Below, in pieces: positions 35,201 to 46,124 of a DNA stretch of 64,000 nucleotides; position 1 is the stretch's first letter, and every line of letters starts with the position of its first letter. The stretch covers positions 1 through 64,000 of the forward strand of contig VKHL01000124.1 in NCBI GenBank assembly GCA_015146655.1. Direction: 5' to 3'. This DNA comes from Ochromonas danica (lineage: Eukaryota; Sar; Chrysophyceae; Chromulinales; Chromulinaceae). The position numbers were made by a program, and so were the translations under genes. The notes beneath the pieces were generated by a model, which saw only the letters and a list, made by a program, of their open reading frames with translations, was not told the DNA's origin and ran no database searches.

Positions 35201-38116
35201 GCTTTCTACCTACACTAACACTAACTTATAACATACTACATATCATAATTGTGACATACTATACTATACAGTACAAGACTACTACCATGTAATGTGAAAG
35301 AAAGAATAGCAACACTTACATCAGTAGTCATGTTCGCATTCACCCTGGGATCATGCAATAGCAGCGTTACCAGCTCAACATGACCATTCTTGCATGCAAT
35401 GGTTAAAGGAGTATAATCATCCTAGTCAAATATAGTCACATAGATTAGCTATCACAACAATAATGACATTTTTAATCATTCTATATATGATCAAACTAAC
35501 ATATGCTAATACTAACACCTTCACCTACTTTATACTAACACCTACACTAACCTATTACATATACACCATCATCACAGACTAACTATTAGATATATACTCA
35601 TTGTAATGTATGTACAATCACACACATCACAGTAGAAGATTACCTGATCTCTGAACCAACTTAGATAAAACAACCAACTTAACTTTCTCGAAGTAATGTT
35701 ACAAGTAGGCTTGTTCACGTCGACCGGGCCACCAAGTAGGAAGACCTTCACCACTTCAACATGACCATAATGACATGCAGTATAGAAAGGTGTCCATCCA
35801 TCCTACTCAAACACAGTCAGTCACATAGATTAGTTATAACAATAATAATACCATTGTAATCATTCTATTTCTGATCATTCTAACATATGCTAATACTAAC
35901 ACCTTCATCTACATTATACTCACACCTACACCAACCTATAACATACAAGTATACACTATCATAACAGACTAACTATTAGATATATACTCATAGTAACATA
36001 TACTATACATTAACATATTCATCTGCTTTCTACCTACACTAACACTAACTTATAACATGCTAGATATCATAACTGTGACATACTATACTATACAGTACAA
36101 GACTACTACCATGTAATGTGAAAGAAAGAATTGCAACACCTACAGTACCTTATCAGCCTTGTTCACGTCCACACTATTACGATAAAGTAATAACGTCCTA
36201 ACAATTTCAACACAACCACTGCTGCAAGCAACATGCAAGGGTGAACATCCATTCTGGGTAAACACAGTCACGTAAGTTAGCTGCAACAGAAATAAAGACA
36301 TTTAATGTGACATACCATACTATACAGTACAAGACTACTACCATGTAAGGTGGAAGAAAGTATAGTCATACTTACCTTATTGGCCTTGTTCACATCTATC
36401 CGAGGAACAGTCAATAAGACTTTCACAACTTTCGCATTCCCATCTATTTTGCACGCAACATGTAAAGGAGTAGTTCCATACTAATCCAAACCAATCACCA
36501 ACATTAGCATTAGGATAATATAGTAATAACAACATTATAACTATAGCATATCTTGTCATACTAACAAAATACGACCATTAGTGATTGTTTACAACCACTA
36601 CATACAACCATTACAATTGTATTGGCTTTACATTAGTAATAGTTGAAATGTTTGCATGCTCACCTCACTGTCCACAACATTGACATCTATTTCAGGATGA
36701 AGTAACAACAACCTTGCCAGTTCTTCATTTCCATTAGCGGCTGCCATATGTAGCGCCGTCATTCCCTACAGACCATTAGTAGACATTCACCACATCATAC
36801 CATCTCTATTAGAATGCACAGCAACATAGTTGAGCTATACACAGACATCCCTCCCGCCTACATCATAACAACTACAATACAATAGCAAGCATCATCATCC
36901 TAGCCAACAGACTTAGTTAGCTAGAGTACACTGTTCTCCCTCATGACACCACCTTCTACACACAATAGCAACCAGCAGCCTATAATCAGTACTTTACCTT
37001 GAATTCTATACCATCTACAGTCATTGTGAAGTGATGGTGGATTAGTGATCCAGGGATTCTATGAATTGCATTGTAAGTCTCCAGTGTTTTCAACAAAGTC
37101 GCATCTCCCGCCTCAATCATTTGCTGCCAATTAAAACTTAAGGAGCAATTCCGAACAAAAGCGGCTTGACCCTCGTTTAGCTGAGACAACAACTTCTCAT
37201 TCCGAGACTGACCTTCTTTTAGCTTTCCCTCTGCCTCAACTCGTGCTGCGAGTTTTCTTTCGAGTTTATTGTTCAAGTCAGATATCTCAGCGTGACTTGA
37301 CTCCTGTACCTGTTGTAGCTTGCTCTCTGTCGTAGCTCGATCAGCTTCTCTTGCATTGTCGATGGCTTGGAGTTTATTGTTCAAGTCAGATATCTCAGCG
37401 TGACTTGACTCCTGTACCTGTTGTAGCTTGCTCTCTGTCGTAGCTCGATCAGCTTCTCTTGCATTGTCGATGGCTTGGAGTTTATTGTTCAAGTCAGATA
37501 TCTCAGCGTGACTTGACTCCTGTACCTGTTGTAGCGCTTTCTCCAGCTCAACTCGTGCTGCATTTTCTCTTTCAAGGTTAGTACGCAAGTTAGCGGTTGC
37601 CATCAGTACCTGTTCCAGCTTTCTCTCTAAAGCAAGAACTTTCTCTTCCTGTATTCTTCTCACTTCTTGAGCTGTTCTCTTTTCTTCTAGTAATCTTCTC
37701 TCTTCTTCAGTCTTTTTCGTTTCTTCTTCTGCATCTTGCATATCTTTCAATTCTTGTAATCTTCTCTCTTCTTCAGTTTTTCTATTTTCTTCTTCAGTAT
37801 CTGTCTTCTTCAAGCTCGACAGGATCTTTTCCGTCCCCTCCACCAAGAAGGAAAATATAATATGAAATAATTTTAGAATGAGGTAGATGAGATAAATTAC
37901 AAGTCTGAGCTCAGCTTGTAGTTCTTCTATGAAAGCATTCAGTAGCCATAGAAGCATGGTGATGATATTCTTCTGTCTTTCTGTTGTGAGAGTGGACTTG
38001 TCTTTTGACTGTGACAGACTGGGAGGAGAGAGAGAAGGCGCACCATTTCCGCAGTTTCGTAGTTCAGTTTTTCGATGTTTCATTGTTCTGGAGTTTGGGA
38101 AGTTCGGCGCCATCAT
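32263..38116 (-). CDS. ankyrin gene E: largest member, 11 single-repeat exons, about 798 aa
   Basis: Exon 1 (38116-36998) begins with about 53 basic residues, then the MLLWLLNAF start of gene D, a hydrophobic segment (YLIYLILKLFHIIFSFL) and a long coiled coil with a 36-residue unit (LNNKLQAIDNAREADRATTE) repeated at an exact 108-nt spacing (37271, 37379, 37487). Ankyrin exons: 36765-36664, 36480-36376 and 36253-36149 (35 residues each), 35802-35644 (159 nt), 35421-35320, 34985-34884, 34537-34436, 34095-33994, 33703-33602, 33317-33216, 32876-32775; terminal exon 32355-32263. The repeats at 34985 and 33703 are almost identical. The 159-nt exon has lost the usual donor position and uses a downstream CAG/GTAATC, adding 19 residues. 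The internal ATG matching gene D is an alternative start. Confidence 0.8.
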
Positions 38117-38170
38117 GAGAGAGAGGGGAGGAAAACTAGATCTTTATGCCTTGAAACGTGTTTTTCAAGT

Positions 38171-38180
38171 TTAACTTAAG
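38171..38180 (-). promoter_or_regulatory. TTCTTAAGTTAA-type motif upstream of ankyrin gene E
   Basis: TTAACTTAAG on the plus strand, 55 bp from the ATG at 38116. The equivalent site upstream of gene F is 42604-42613. Confidence 0.45.
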
Positions 38181-38267
38181 AAAATTATCATCACATCATC
38201 ATCATCCATACTGTACATAACTATTATAGCTTACTAACTCTATCTGATATAGTAGCCTACAGTAATT

Positions 38268-38512
38268 AGAATGCGCTCTTCTAGACTAGATAGAGTTAAC
38301 ATTTCACATGTTTAGCTATCTCACGTACAGGTGCAAATACTTCCTCATAACATTGTATAGATGATTTCGCATTTTCCATCCATTGTTGTACTTTAGGAAA
38401 ATACGAATAATCAACTAAATTACAAGCTGATAGATATAATTGTTGAGGATGGCTATAAACGTCGATAGACTTGACTCATAGCATTATGAGTATAGAAATG
38501 ACTCCAATATAA
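38268..38512 (-). pseudogene. truncated copy of the GST gene 3' end
   Basis: Near-identical to the C-terminal coding end and 3' flank of the GST at 42731-43591 (38268-38433), then jumps over about 170 bp of the gene to resume with the segment matching about 43050-43125. It breaks off at the CCCTAA array. Same strand order as the intact ankyrin F-GST pair, so it came with duplication of the whole unit. Confidence 0.85.
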
Positions 38513-38522
38513 CCCTAACAAC

Positions 38523-38588
38523 TAACCCTAACCCTAACCCTAACCCTAACCCTAACCCTAACCCTAACCCTAACCCTAACGCTAACCT
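38523..38588. repeat. interstitial telomere-type repeat (CCCTAA)n
   Basis: About ten tandem CCCTAA units with a few variants at the edges. It sits exactly at the breakpoint of the truncated GST copy, far from a visible chromosome end. Confidence 0.95.
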
Positions 38589-38606
38589 TACTGTAGCACT
38601 GGCCCA

Positions 38607-39149
38607 TTAGAAGTGATGAGGATCCTCGATATTCAGCTCTACCAAGACACAACTATCATCAATGACAGTCTCCACCTTACCATCTTTCTTAGCAGCTTGA
38701 AGGAAGGCAGAGACCTGTTCATTGAGAGTACCAGGCTGGAAGAAGAAGTGCTTGTAGCCAAGGGACAGTCCCTCCTCCACCACCCCTTGAGTGACAGCAG
38801 GGGGTGTGACCACAGAGACACCAATCTGACAGACCTTGTCTCTGTGTTTCTCAGCATAGGCAGTCAGTGAAGCCTCACAGGAAAGACCTTCAATAGTGGG
38901 TACTTTCTTATTAATCGGAGTGACAGGATAGCCTTTTAGTTGATAAGCACGTAAGACTTTGTTTCCAAATTTAGCTTTTTCATTCGATGCTCCAACGACT
39001 ACAAAAGCAGGGAGGTCAAAGTAGTGTTTGTGGTTCACAGTAGAGGATGATGACATGGCAGCTCGAAGACGAAGAAGACGATGATTGGCAGTGTTGTGTG
39101 CTAAGAGATGATGGATTCTGACAGAAGAAGAGATCAAGGAGGTGGTCAT
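38607..39149 (-). CDS. CoA-binding domain protein (YccU-like)
   Basis: From the ATG at 39149, about 180 aa. Residues about 45-165 form a Rossmann-type CoA-binding domain: FVVVGASNEKAKFGNKVLR, GYPVTPINKK, a VSVVTPPA strand and GYKHFFFQPG. The N-terminal 30 residues are Ser/Arg/His-rich without acidic residues and could be a mitochondrial presequence; a second ATG at 39056 would give the bare domain. The open frame continues upstream of 39149 through Cys-rich sequence to a TTG, which I do not accept as start. Domain family binds CoA in bacteria; substrate here is unknown. Confidence 0.75.
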   Translation of the reverse strand: MTTSLISSSVRIHHLLAHNTANHRLLRLRAAMSSSSTVNHKHYFDLPAFVVVGASNEKAKFGNKVLRAYQLKGYPVTPINKKVPTIEGLSCEASLTAYAEKHRDKVCQIGVSVVTPPAVTQGVVEEGLSLGYKHFFFQPGTLNEQVSAFLQAAKKDGKVETVIDDSCVLVELNIEDPHHF

Positions 39150-39665
39150 CGATGGTGGCAATAAGATGAATAGAACTAGACAATAATAAGACCAGAAATA
39201 AGGAGAGAGACAGTTGACGATTAGATTGGACAGCTTTGTCGTGAGAGAACAACAATTACAACAACAATAAGAACAAGAACAACGAGGCAAAGCAACAGCA
39301 GAGTGAGTGAGAGAGAGGGTAAGTTATTATTGTGGTGCGTGTGATAAGACTGGTAGTTTGTGAGGCATTTAACATTTACGCCCAAGCCCGGGGACAGGGC
39401 CTGACCCTGCTGGTGCTCTCGTAGGTCCGCAAGGTCTGTGGTGATAGATAGTCTAACTGCACCAACTTGGTGATAACGCAAGGGCTTACTAGCTATTATA
39501 TAGTGGCGCAAATCTGGTAACTTGGCTCCTTCGCTGGTGGTGGGGGTGGTATGGTGAGATGCAAGGGCTAACTTAGGCCTTGGGTCTGGAACCACCCTAA
39601 TTGAGAGATTGAGATGTTTACTGAGTTAATAATTAAAACCTATTATCGTGTTCACACAGAATACA
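39150..39665. other. spacer upstream of the CoA-binding gene
   Basis: It contains the TTATTATTGTGGTGCGTG motif (39324-39341), 170 bp before the ATG. From about 39370 to 39600 the sequence is distinctly richer in G+C and open on the minus strand for about 124 codons, with Pro/Thr/Ala-rich translation; no family recognised. It could be a mobile-element fossil. Confidence 0.4.
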
Positions 39666-42462
39666 TTACTGTAGTGGTCTTTTTAGTTTTATGACTCGTA
39701 TTTTACTGTAAGTTTTGGTCTTAAGAATTGCTCCCTTGGCCCCCTTGGCCCTCAGAAGTGCTTTGATCTCTTCTGTCTCAGCAACATATAGAGCAGTTTG
39801 TCCATCCTAACTCATCAACAACCACAAGATACAAGATAACATAAGACAGAGAGTATGACAACAACAATGATAATAATAATGATATTAATACTATTCTACG
39901 GATACTCGTAGATAATGAGACAAAGCACACGCAACGCACAGCCTTGCTTACATTATCAGCCTTGTTAACATCCACTCGCCCATCACGTAATAACATCTTC
40001 ACAAGTCCAACATGACCACTGACGCATGCATAATGCAAGGGTGTCCACCCACGCTAACCAACCATAGTCACATATATTAGATATAACAATAATAATAACG
40101 GCATTGCAACCATTCTAAATCTGATCATACTAACACATGCTAACGCGCATGATAGAAAGTAACACAGATGAGACATCACTAAAACATCAATACTCTACTA
40201 TCGTATACAAGACTGAAATCAATATTACGGATTAGTATCTCATAGCAATAAGCATGATATTAATACTATTCTACAGATACTCATAGATGATGAGACAAAG
40301 CACCCAGCCTAGCTTACATAATCAGCCTTGTTAACATCCACACGATCATCAAGCAGCAAAATCCTAACAACATTAACATCACCATTCTCGCACGCACCAC
40401 ATAAGGGCGTCCGTCCATCCTAGTCAAACACAGTCTCATAGATTAGATATCAAAGTAATAATCACATTGCAAACTATTAACTATTAGATATATACTCATA
40501 GTAACATATACTATACTATGCATTAACAAATGCATCTGCTTTCTATCTACACTAACACTAACTTATAACATACCACATATCATAAATGTAATATATTATA
40601 CTATACAGTATAAGACTACTACCATGTAAGGTGGAAGAGAGAATGATAGCAGCACCACTTACATCATCAGTTTTGTTCACATCCACGCGCTGATCAAGCA
40701 ACAAGAGCTTAACAACTTCAACATGACAGTCCTCGCATGCAACACGCAAGGGTGTCCATCCAACCTAATCCAACACGGTCACATAGATTAGCTATCACAA
40801 TAATATTGACGTTTGCAATCATTCTATATCTGATCATTCTAACATATGCTAATACTAACACCTTTACCTACTTTATACTAACACCTACACTAACCTATTA
40901 CATATAAACCATCATAACAGACTAACTATTAGATATATACTCATAGTAACATATACTATACATTAACATATTCATCTGCTTTCTACCTACACTAACACTA
41001 ACTTATAACATACTACATATCATAACTGTGACATACTATACTATACAGTACAAGACTACTACCATGTAGAGTGGAAGATAGGGTAACGACACTTACATCA
41101 TTAGTTTTGTTCACATCAACGCGCCGGTCAAGCAACAAGAGCCTAACAACTTCAACATGAACGTCCTCACATGCACAACTTAAGGGCGGCCATCCATACT
41201 AGTCAAACATAGTCACATAGATTAGCTATCACAATAATATTGACGTTTGTAATCATTCTATATATGATCAAACTAGCATATGCTAATACTAACACCTTCA
41301 TCTACTTTATACTAACACCTACACTAACCTATAACATATACACCATAATAACAGACTAACCATTAGATATATACTCATAGTAACATATACGGTGCTATAC
41401 ATTAACATGTTCATCTGCTTTCTGCCTACTTCAACATATAATAATGATGAAATATAATAATAATAACCCTTTACACTCTTCGTATTTCACGGTATTCCCG
41501 TGATATATTCAGACATAGTCATTAGTAGTTGTTGAAATGTTTGCATGCTCACCGTGCTGTCTGCAGCATTGACATCGATTGCTGGATGAAGTAACAACAA
41601 CCTCGTCATCTCAACATTACCCTCTTCAGCTGCCATATACAACGCTGATGTATCCTACAGACCATTAGTAGACATTCACCACATCATACCATCTCTATTA
41701 GAATGCACAGCAACATAGTTGAGCTATACACAGACATCTCTCCCGCCTACATCATAACAACTACAATACAATAGCAAGCATCATCATCCTAGCTAACAGA
41801 CTTAGTTAGCTAGAGTACACTGTTCTCCCTCATAACACCACATTCTACACACTATAGCAACCAGCAGGCTATAATCAGTACTTTACCTCGATTTCTTCAT
41901 CATCAATAGTCATTGAGAAGGAATGGTTTATTATTGAGCTTGGGATTCTATGAATTGCATTGTAAGTCTCCAGTGTTTTCAATACAGTCAAATCTCCTGA
42001 TTCGATCATTTCCTGCCAATTACTGGAGCAATATCCGAGCAGTACTGGGATTTGGTCCTCTTGTGGCTGAGACAAGAATACATCCTTTAGAGTCTGAGCT
42101 TCTTTAGCTCTTGCCTCTGCCTCAACTCGTGCTGCTTTCTCTCTTTCTAGTTTATAATTCAAGTCAGCTATCTCAAACTGACTTCCAAAGGCAAAGGCCA
42201 TGTGCATAAACTTCCCCAAATCTTCCTGCATTCCTCTCATTTCTTCAACTTTTCTCTTTCTTTCCTGTATCTTTCTCTCTTCTTCAGTTTTTCTATTTTC
42301 TTCTTCTGTGTTTAAACTCGACTGGATCTTTTCCATTACCTCCAGTAAATAGGAAAATAGAATATGAAATAATTTTAGAATGAGATAGATAACATGAATT
42401 AAAAATCTGAGTATAGTTCGTAGGTTTTCCATGATATCATTCTGTAGTCCTGGCAGTGGCAT
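39666..42462 (-). CDS. ankyrin gene F: membrane segment, coiled coil and 5 single-repeat exons, about 408 aa
   Basis: Exon 1 (42462-41887) begins MPLPGLQNDIMENL, then a hydrophobic segment (RFLIHVIYLILKLFHILFSYLL, residues about 19-40), a coiled coil and the conserved NWQEMIESGD...AIHRIP block. Ankyrin exons: 41654-41553, 41198-41097, 40764-40663, 40419-40318, 40053-39952. The terminal exon (39806-39666) is longer than in the paralogues because a KGA duplication and loss of the usual stop carry the frame into a basic tail. Repeats 41198 and 40764 are close copies (CED.HVEVV.LLLLD.RVDVNK). Upstream lie the TTAACTTAAG motif and the GST gene, in the order also seen, decayed, after gene E. Confidence 0.8.
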
Positions 42463-42603
42463 GGTGACGATGTTCTTCTTCTGTCTTTGGTCTTTCTGTT
42501 GTGAGAGATGAGATGACTCGAGGCACCGAGGAGAAGGGAGAGCACCACCCGAGTTTCGAAGTTTCGTGTTTCTGGAGTTCCGGAGTTTGCGAAGTTCTTT
42601 TGT

Positions 42604-42613
42604 TTAACTTAAG
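42604..42613 (-). promoter_or_regulatory. TTCTTAAGTTAA-type motif upstream of ankyrin gene F
   Basis: TTAACTTAAG on the plus strand, about 142 bp from the ATG at 42462, in the spacer before the GST stop codon. Confidence 0.45.
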
Positions 42614-42730
42614 AAGAGAGTAGTATCATCGTCATCATCATCCATACTGTACAAACTATTATAGTTTACTAACTCTATCTGATATAGTAGCCTACAGTAA
42701 TTAGAATGAGCCCTTCTAGACTAGATAGAG

Positions 42731-43591
42731 TTAACATCTCACATGTTTAGCTATCTCACGTACAGGTGCAAATACTTCCTCATAACATTGTATAGATGAT
42801 TTCGCATTTTCCATCCATTGTTGTACTTTAGGAAAATACGAATAATCAACTAAATTACAAGCTGATAGATTTTGTTGATCTAATTCAGGTAAGATCAACA
42901 AGTCAGCAATTGTAGGATGAGTCTTAGAAGCTAAGAACTTTTGTTCAGGAGAAGCAGCCTCTAGCTTATGTTCCATGAAGGATAAGGATTTGGATAAGAC
43001 AGCTTTACTTTCTTCTAATGTATTTACAGCTTTCTTACTCTTTGACGATGAAGAGGATGGCCATAAATGTCTACGTAAGACTTGACTCATAGCATTATGA
43101 GTATAGAAATGACTCCAATGTAACCAAAAATGAATTAATGCACGATCATGTACATCATGTGGATACCATTCTTCTAATTGATTTTTATCTGCTAAGTATT
43201 GTAAGATAGCACCTGATTCAGCAAGACAGAAACCTTGATCTTCAATGAAAGGTAACAGACCAGAAGGATTTTTAGCATGGAAATCAGGTTTTTTATGATC
43301 TTTTTTAGAATAGTCAATAGGAATGAAGTGATAAGGAACTTTAGTTTCTTTTAATAACATGAGAATACCACGTGTTGGTTGACTTGCTTCAAAACCATAC
43401 AGTGTGATTGCTGGTGGAGATGGTGCAGCAGCTGCTGGTGACGGTGTGGTAGGAGTCTTCACAGAAGAAGAGAAGAGAGCACAGGGGAGAGGACGAAGAA
43501 GATTGTTGGTAGTAGAGGGAGAGAGACGAGAGGATCGAAGAAGAAGTAGAGAAGAAGAAGAAGAAGACTTCATAGCAGAAGGAAGGAACAT
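42731..43591 (-). CDS. glutathione S-transferase-like protein, 286 aa
   Basis: Single exon. Residues 1-60 are Ser/Arg/Pro-rich with few acids and may be an organelle presequence. The thioredoxin-like N-terminal GST domain begins ITLYGFEASQPTRGILMLL and includes the glutathione-binding NPSGLLPFIED and LAESGAILQYLA (Glu-Ser pair). The all-helical C-terminal domain has HPTIADLLILPEL, the usual ADL motif. The family conjugates glutathione to electrophiles; the arrangement is theta-like. Two decayed copies of its 3' end lie at about 38.3-38.5 kb and 30.85 kb. A second ATG six codons downstream is an alternative start. Confidence 0.85.
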   Translation of the reverse strand: MFLPSAMKSSSSSSLLLLRSSRLSPSTTNNLLRPLPCALFSSSVKTPTTPSPAAAAPSPPAITLYGFEASQPTRGILMLLKETKVPYHFIPIDYSKKDHKKPDFHAKNPSGLLPFIEDQGFCLAESGAILQYLADKNQLEEWYPHDVHDRALIHFWLHWSHFYTHNAMSQVLRRHLWPSSSSSKSKKAVNTLEESKAVLSKSLSFMEHKLEAASPEQKFLASKTHPTIADLLILPELDQQNLSACNLVDYSYFPKVQQWMENAKSSIQCYEEVFAPVREIAKHVRC

Positions 43592-44424
43592 TTCTTTGTT
43601 GTCGTCTGGTCGAGGGTTGGACTGTCTCGAAGGGTGATGATTGTGGTCTTTGTCTACGTTGGATTATGACAGACGGCAGTGCAACGATGCGGCGTTGACC
43701 ATGTCAGGCCATGCCGAAGCGTTGAAGTGCGACCTTTCGGGCTTTCTTGGCCATGATGCGCAGGATGCGCGATAACTCCATGGAAACGTCGTGGATTCCA
43801 CATAGGTTTTAGAGTAACAGAGTAATTCCTCAAAAACGCATTTTTTATTTTTCGTTTTTATGAAATGATTTTGTAATGAATATTCTATTTTTGTATGTTT
43901 TTGATTGTGATAGTCAGATATAACGAGTGAAGAGGGGAAACGAGGCGTCTCCAGTTTAAACACATTGATGATTTTGCATACTGATGCAAGATTTCAATCT
44001 TCCCAAAGCATCATCAGAATTATTACTACTATTACTTCCTATATATATACATGCTTTTCGTGAGCCGTATCTCCTTGTTCCTCGCCGTATCGACAAAGTT
44101 GATTTCGCCTTTGATTGTGCTCCGAACTTTCTTAGTGAAGGAATGATGGTGTCTCGCTTTACCACCACTTACAAATACCTGACAGTTTCCCTGTCAAAGG
44201 AGAAGAATCTCGCAGCTTTTATGCATCCATGCAGCTTCTAATCTTCCGCCCACACAAGAGACGCACTATTTCAAGTTTGCAGTTTTAACGAAAAACATAA
44301 AAAGCCAGCAGAAACTTGATAATTGAGTTCCGTGCACACCCCAGTTTATACACAAAGTTACAATTTATAGAATACCTTATTAAATGGTAACAAACTAACA
44401 AACAAGCCAAATAACAAACCAAAA
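43592..44424. other. spacer between GST and the low-complexity gene
   Basis: 43660-43810 is G+C-richer than its surroundings and contains a short basic minus-strand frame (MELSRILRIMAKKARKV). An 85-codon plus-strand ORF at 43984-44241 has no recognised homology. Neither is convincing as a gene. Confidence 0.35.
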
Positions 44425-45777
44425 CTAATGGATAGGAGAAAGCTCTTTGGAGTATTTATCTTTCCATCCTGATAGTTTATACTGTAACTCTGATAATTGA
44501 GATAGTGGGATTGGTGCTAGTTTATGCCCTCTCATAGTCTGTTCCCCAAGAGGAGAAAGAGATAAAGTAGCCTGTGACACAACTTGCTGCTTTCGATCCT
44601 GTTCTGACGGTCTGGGTAGAAGATCTTCTAAGCTAGCTGCCCGCTGATTGGTATAGAGATGACGTAGTGTCCAATAGTGATACCCTTCTTTCCACGCATG
44701 CACTCGACTACCACTTTGTTCCAACTCTTCAAGCTCTTCCTTTATTCCTTCTAATGGACTATCTGTCTGACAGCCTGTACTATAAGAGATAGGTGAGGGT
44801 ATAGACTCTGTCTGTGCACTCTGACATCTTGTTCTAACACTGCTACGTGTATTCTCATGATGAGATGAGGAGAAGACAGAGCCTCTATCTCGATTAAGAG
44901 GAGGAGCTGTTGTTGAAGGTTGAGAAGGATTGGAAGAGGCAAGATGAACCTCTGCCATCTCCTTTTCAAGTGTTGCTAGTCTGTCTAACAATGAAGATGA
45001 TCTCCCTCCTCCTGTGATCTTATCAACTTTAGGTGTCTCTGAGGTAGTAGTGGTAGCAGTAGAGGAGGAGGAGGAGGAGGAGGAGGGAAAGGTAGGAAAA
45101 GAGGGAGACCTCATATCAGGTTGGAAATGTACATGAGCAGCTGAGGGAGGGCAATGACTACTACTGCTACTCTTCATCTGACTAGCAGGAGTGGTAGGAG
45201 GTTTACCATAAGAAGAAGTGAGATGGTCTATACCAGAAGTCTCTGACTCCTCTAGCCTACGCTTCTTAGGGGTAGCCCACTTCTGACCCTCTCCTTTCTC
45301 TGCTGGAGTATTATTACCTCTCTTAGGCATGTTGTTACTACTACCACTACTACCTAATACACTACTGTTAGTGGTAGCAGTAGAGGTAGAGGTAGTGTTG
45401 GTAGTGTTAGAAGAAGAAGAAGATTGGTGTAGGGTATGAGCAAGTCTCCATTTCAAGAAAGCATTCTGTAAGATTAGTTGTTGATAGTCTCGTTGTAATC
45501 GTGCTACTACCATATGATGTAAAGTTAACGATATCTGAGATAGTTGAGATTGTCTATTAGGAACAGTCTTCTGTGAAGAAGGATAGAGTAGAGAACTGTC
45601 AATAGGAATCTCCACTGCCACACTTTTAGTCGCTGCCATCATCATCACTGGTGGAGTAGTAGTAGAAGGAGGAGGAGGAGGTGGTTTACCATCTCGAGAA
45701 GGAAGAAGATTATGTTTGATATTTTGCTGATAATTAATAGGCAAATCAGCAAAAGGAATTCTCTTTGTCGTACTCAT
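44425..45777 (-). CDS. low-complexity hypothetical protein, 450 aa
   Basis: Single open frame from the ATG at 45777. It begins MSTTKRIPFADLPINYQQNI, has a Pro run at about 32-37, an amphipathic helix-like segment at about 95-118 (ARLQRDYQQLILQNAFLKWR), then long Ser/Thr/Asn-rich stretches, a short coiled-coil-like piece (LLDRLATLEKEMAEV) and a conserved-looking C-terminus (LSELQYKLSGWKDKYSKEL). No family is recognised. CTTAAGTTAA lies 67 bp upstream (45844-45853), supporting it as an expressed gene. The Ser/Thr expansions match those in other proteins of this genome. Confidence 0.6.
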   Translation of the reverse strand: MSTTKRIPFADLPINYQQNIKHNLLPSRDGKPPPPPPSTTTPPVMMMAATKSVAVEIPIDSSLLYPSSQKTVPNRQSQLSQISLTLHHMVVARLQRDYQQLILQNAFLKWRLAHTLHQSSSSSNTTNTTSTSTATTNSSVLGSSGSSNNMPKRGNNTPAEKGEGQKWATPKKRRLEESETSGIDHLTSSYGKPPTTPASQMKSSSSSHCPPSAAHVHFQPDMRSPSFPTFPSSSSSSSSTATTTTSETPKVDKITGGGRSSSLLDRLATLEKEMAEVHLASSNPSQPSTTAPPLNRDRGSVFSSSHHENTRSSVRTRCQSAQTESIPSPISYSTGCQTDSPLEGIKEELEELEQSGSRVHAWKEGYHYWTLRHLYTNQRAASLEDLLPRPSEQDRKQQVVSQATLSLSPLGEQTMRGHKLAPIPLSQLSELQYKLSGWKDKYSKELSPIH

Positions 45778-46124
45778 GGAAGTAATCGATTTTCTTTCTT
45801 TTCACTTAGACTGTGGTGTGTTATTGATGTTTTCAAATACTTCTTAAGTTAAAGGTTAACGGGTGTTCTAATAAACGTGTTTTTGGTTTGGTGAGATGAA
45901 AAGCAGTTTGTTTCTCTGGGAGGGCAGGGGGTTGTGATGATGATGTGAAAGTAGTTTTGCAGTTGAAACTGAGGGTTACTGTACTGTAGGGTTAGGGTTA
46001 GGGTTGACACCTGCTGCTGCTGATAACTGATAACTGCCCCATCATTACAGAGTACCTATCCTCCCTCCCTTCCTTATTACTGCTACTACTATTACTATTA
46101 CTATTAGTATTGTTGTTACCAGAT
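45778..46124. promoter_or_regulatory. divergent upstream region of the low-complexity gene and prolyl hydroxylase
   Basis: CTTAAGTTAA is at 45844-45853. A telomere-like (GGGTTA)n of about three units is at 45988-46006. Short TTACTA repeats lie just before the plus-strand ATG. Confidence 0.4.

Larger units (their letters stand above)
38117..38606. other. spacer with duplicated flank, GST remnant and telomere-like repeat
   Basis: From about 38171 it parallels 42604 onward (the upstream flank of gene F and the 3' end of the GST gene), and ends in CCCTAA repeats. Parts are listed separately. Confidence 0.6.

Noticed and set aside
38523-38588. A chromosome end
   Set aside because: The array is short, with unique genes continuing on both sides, so it is interstitial.
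12680-42462. CRISPR-like or satellite array
   Set aside because: The regular spacing comes from ankyrin exons and duplicated introns, with conserved coding frames and splice sites; there are no short identical repeats with unique spacers.
43984-44241. 85-codon plus-strand ORF
   Set aside because: No homology, the opposite strand is equally open, and no promoter motif or splice support; kept only as a note in the spacer.
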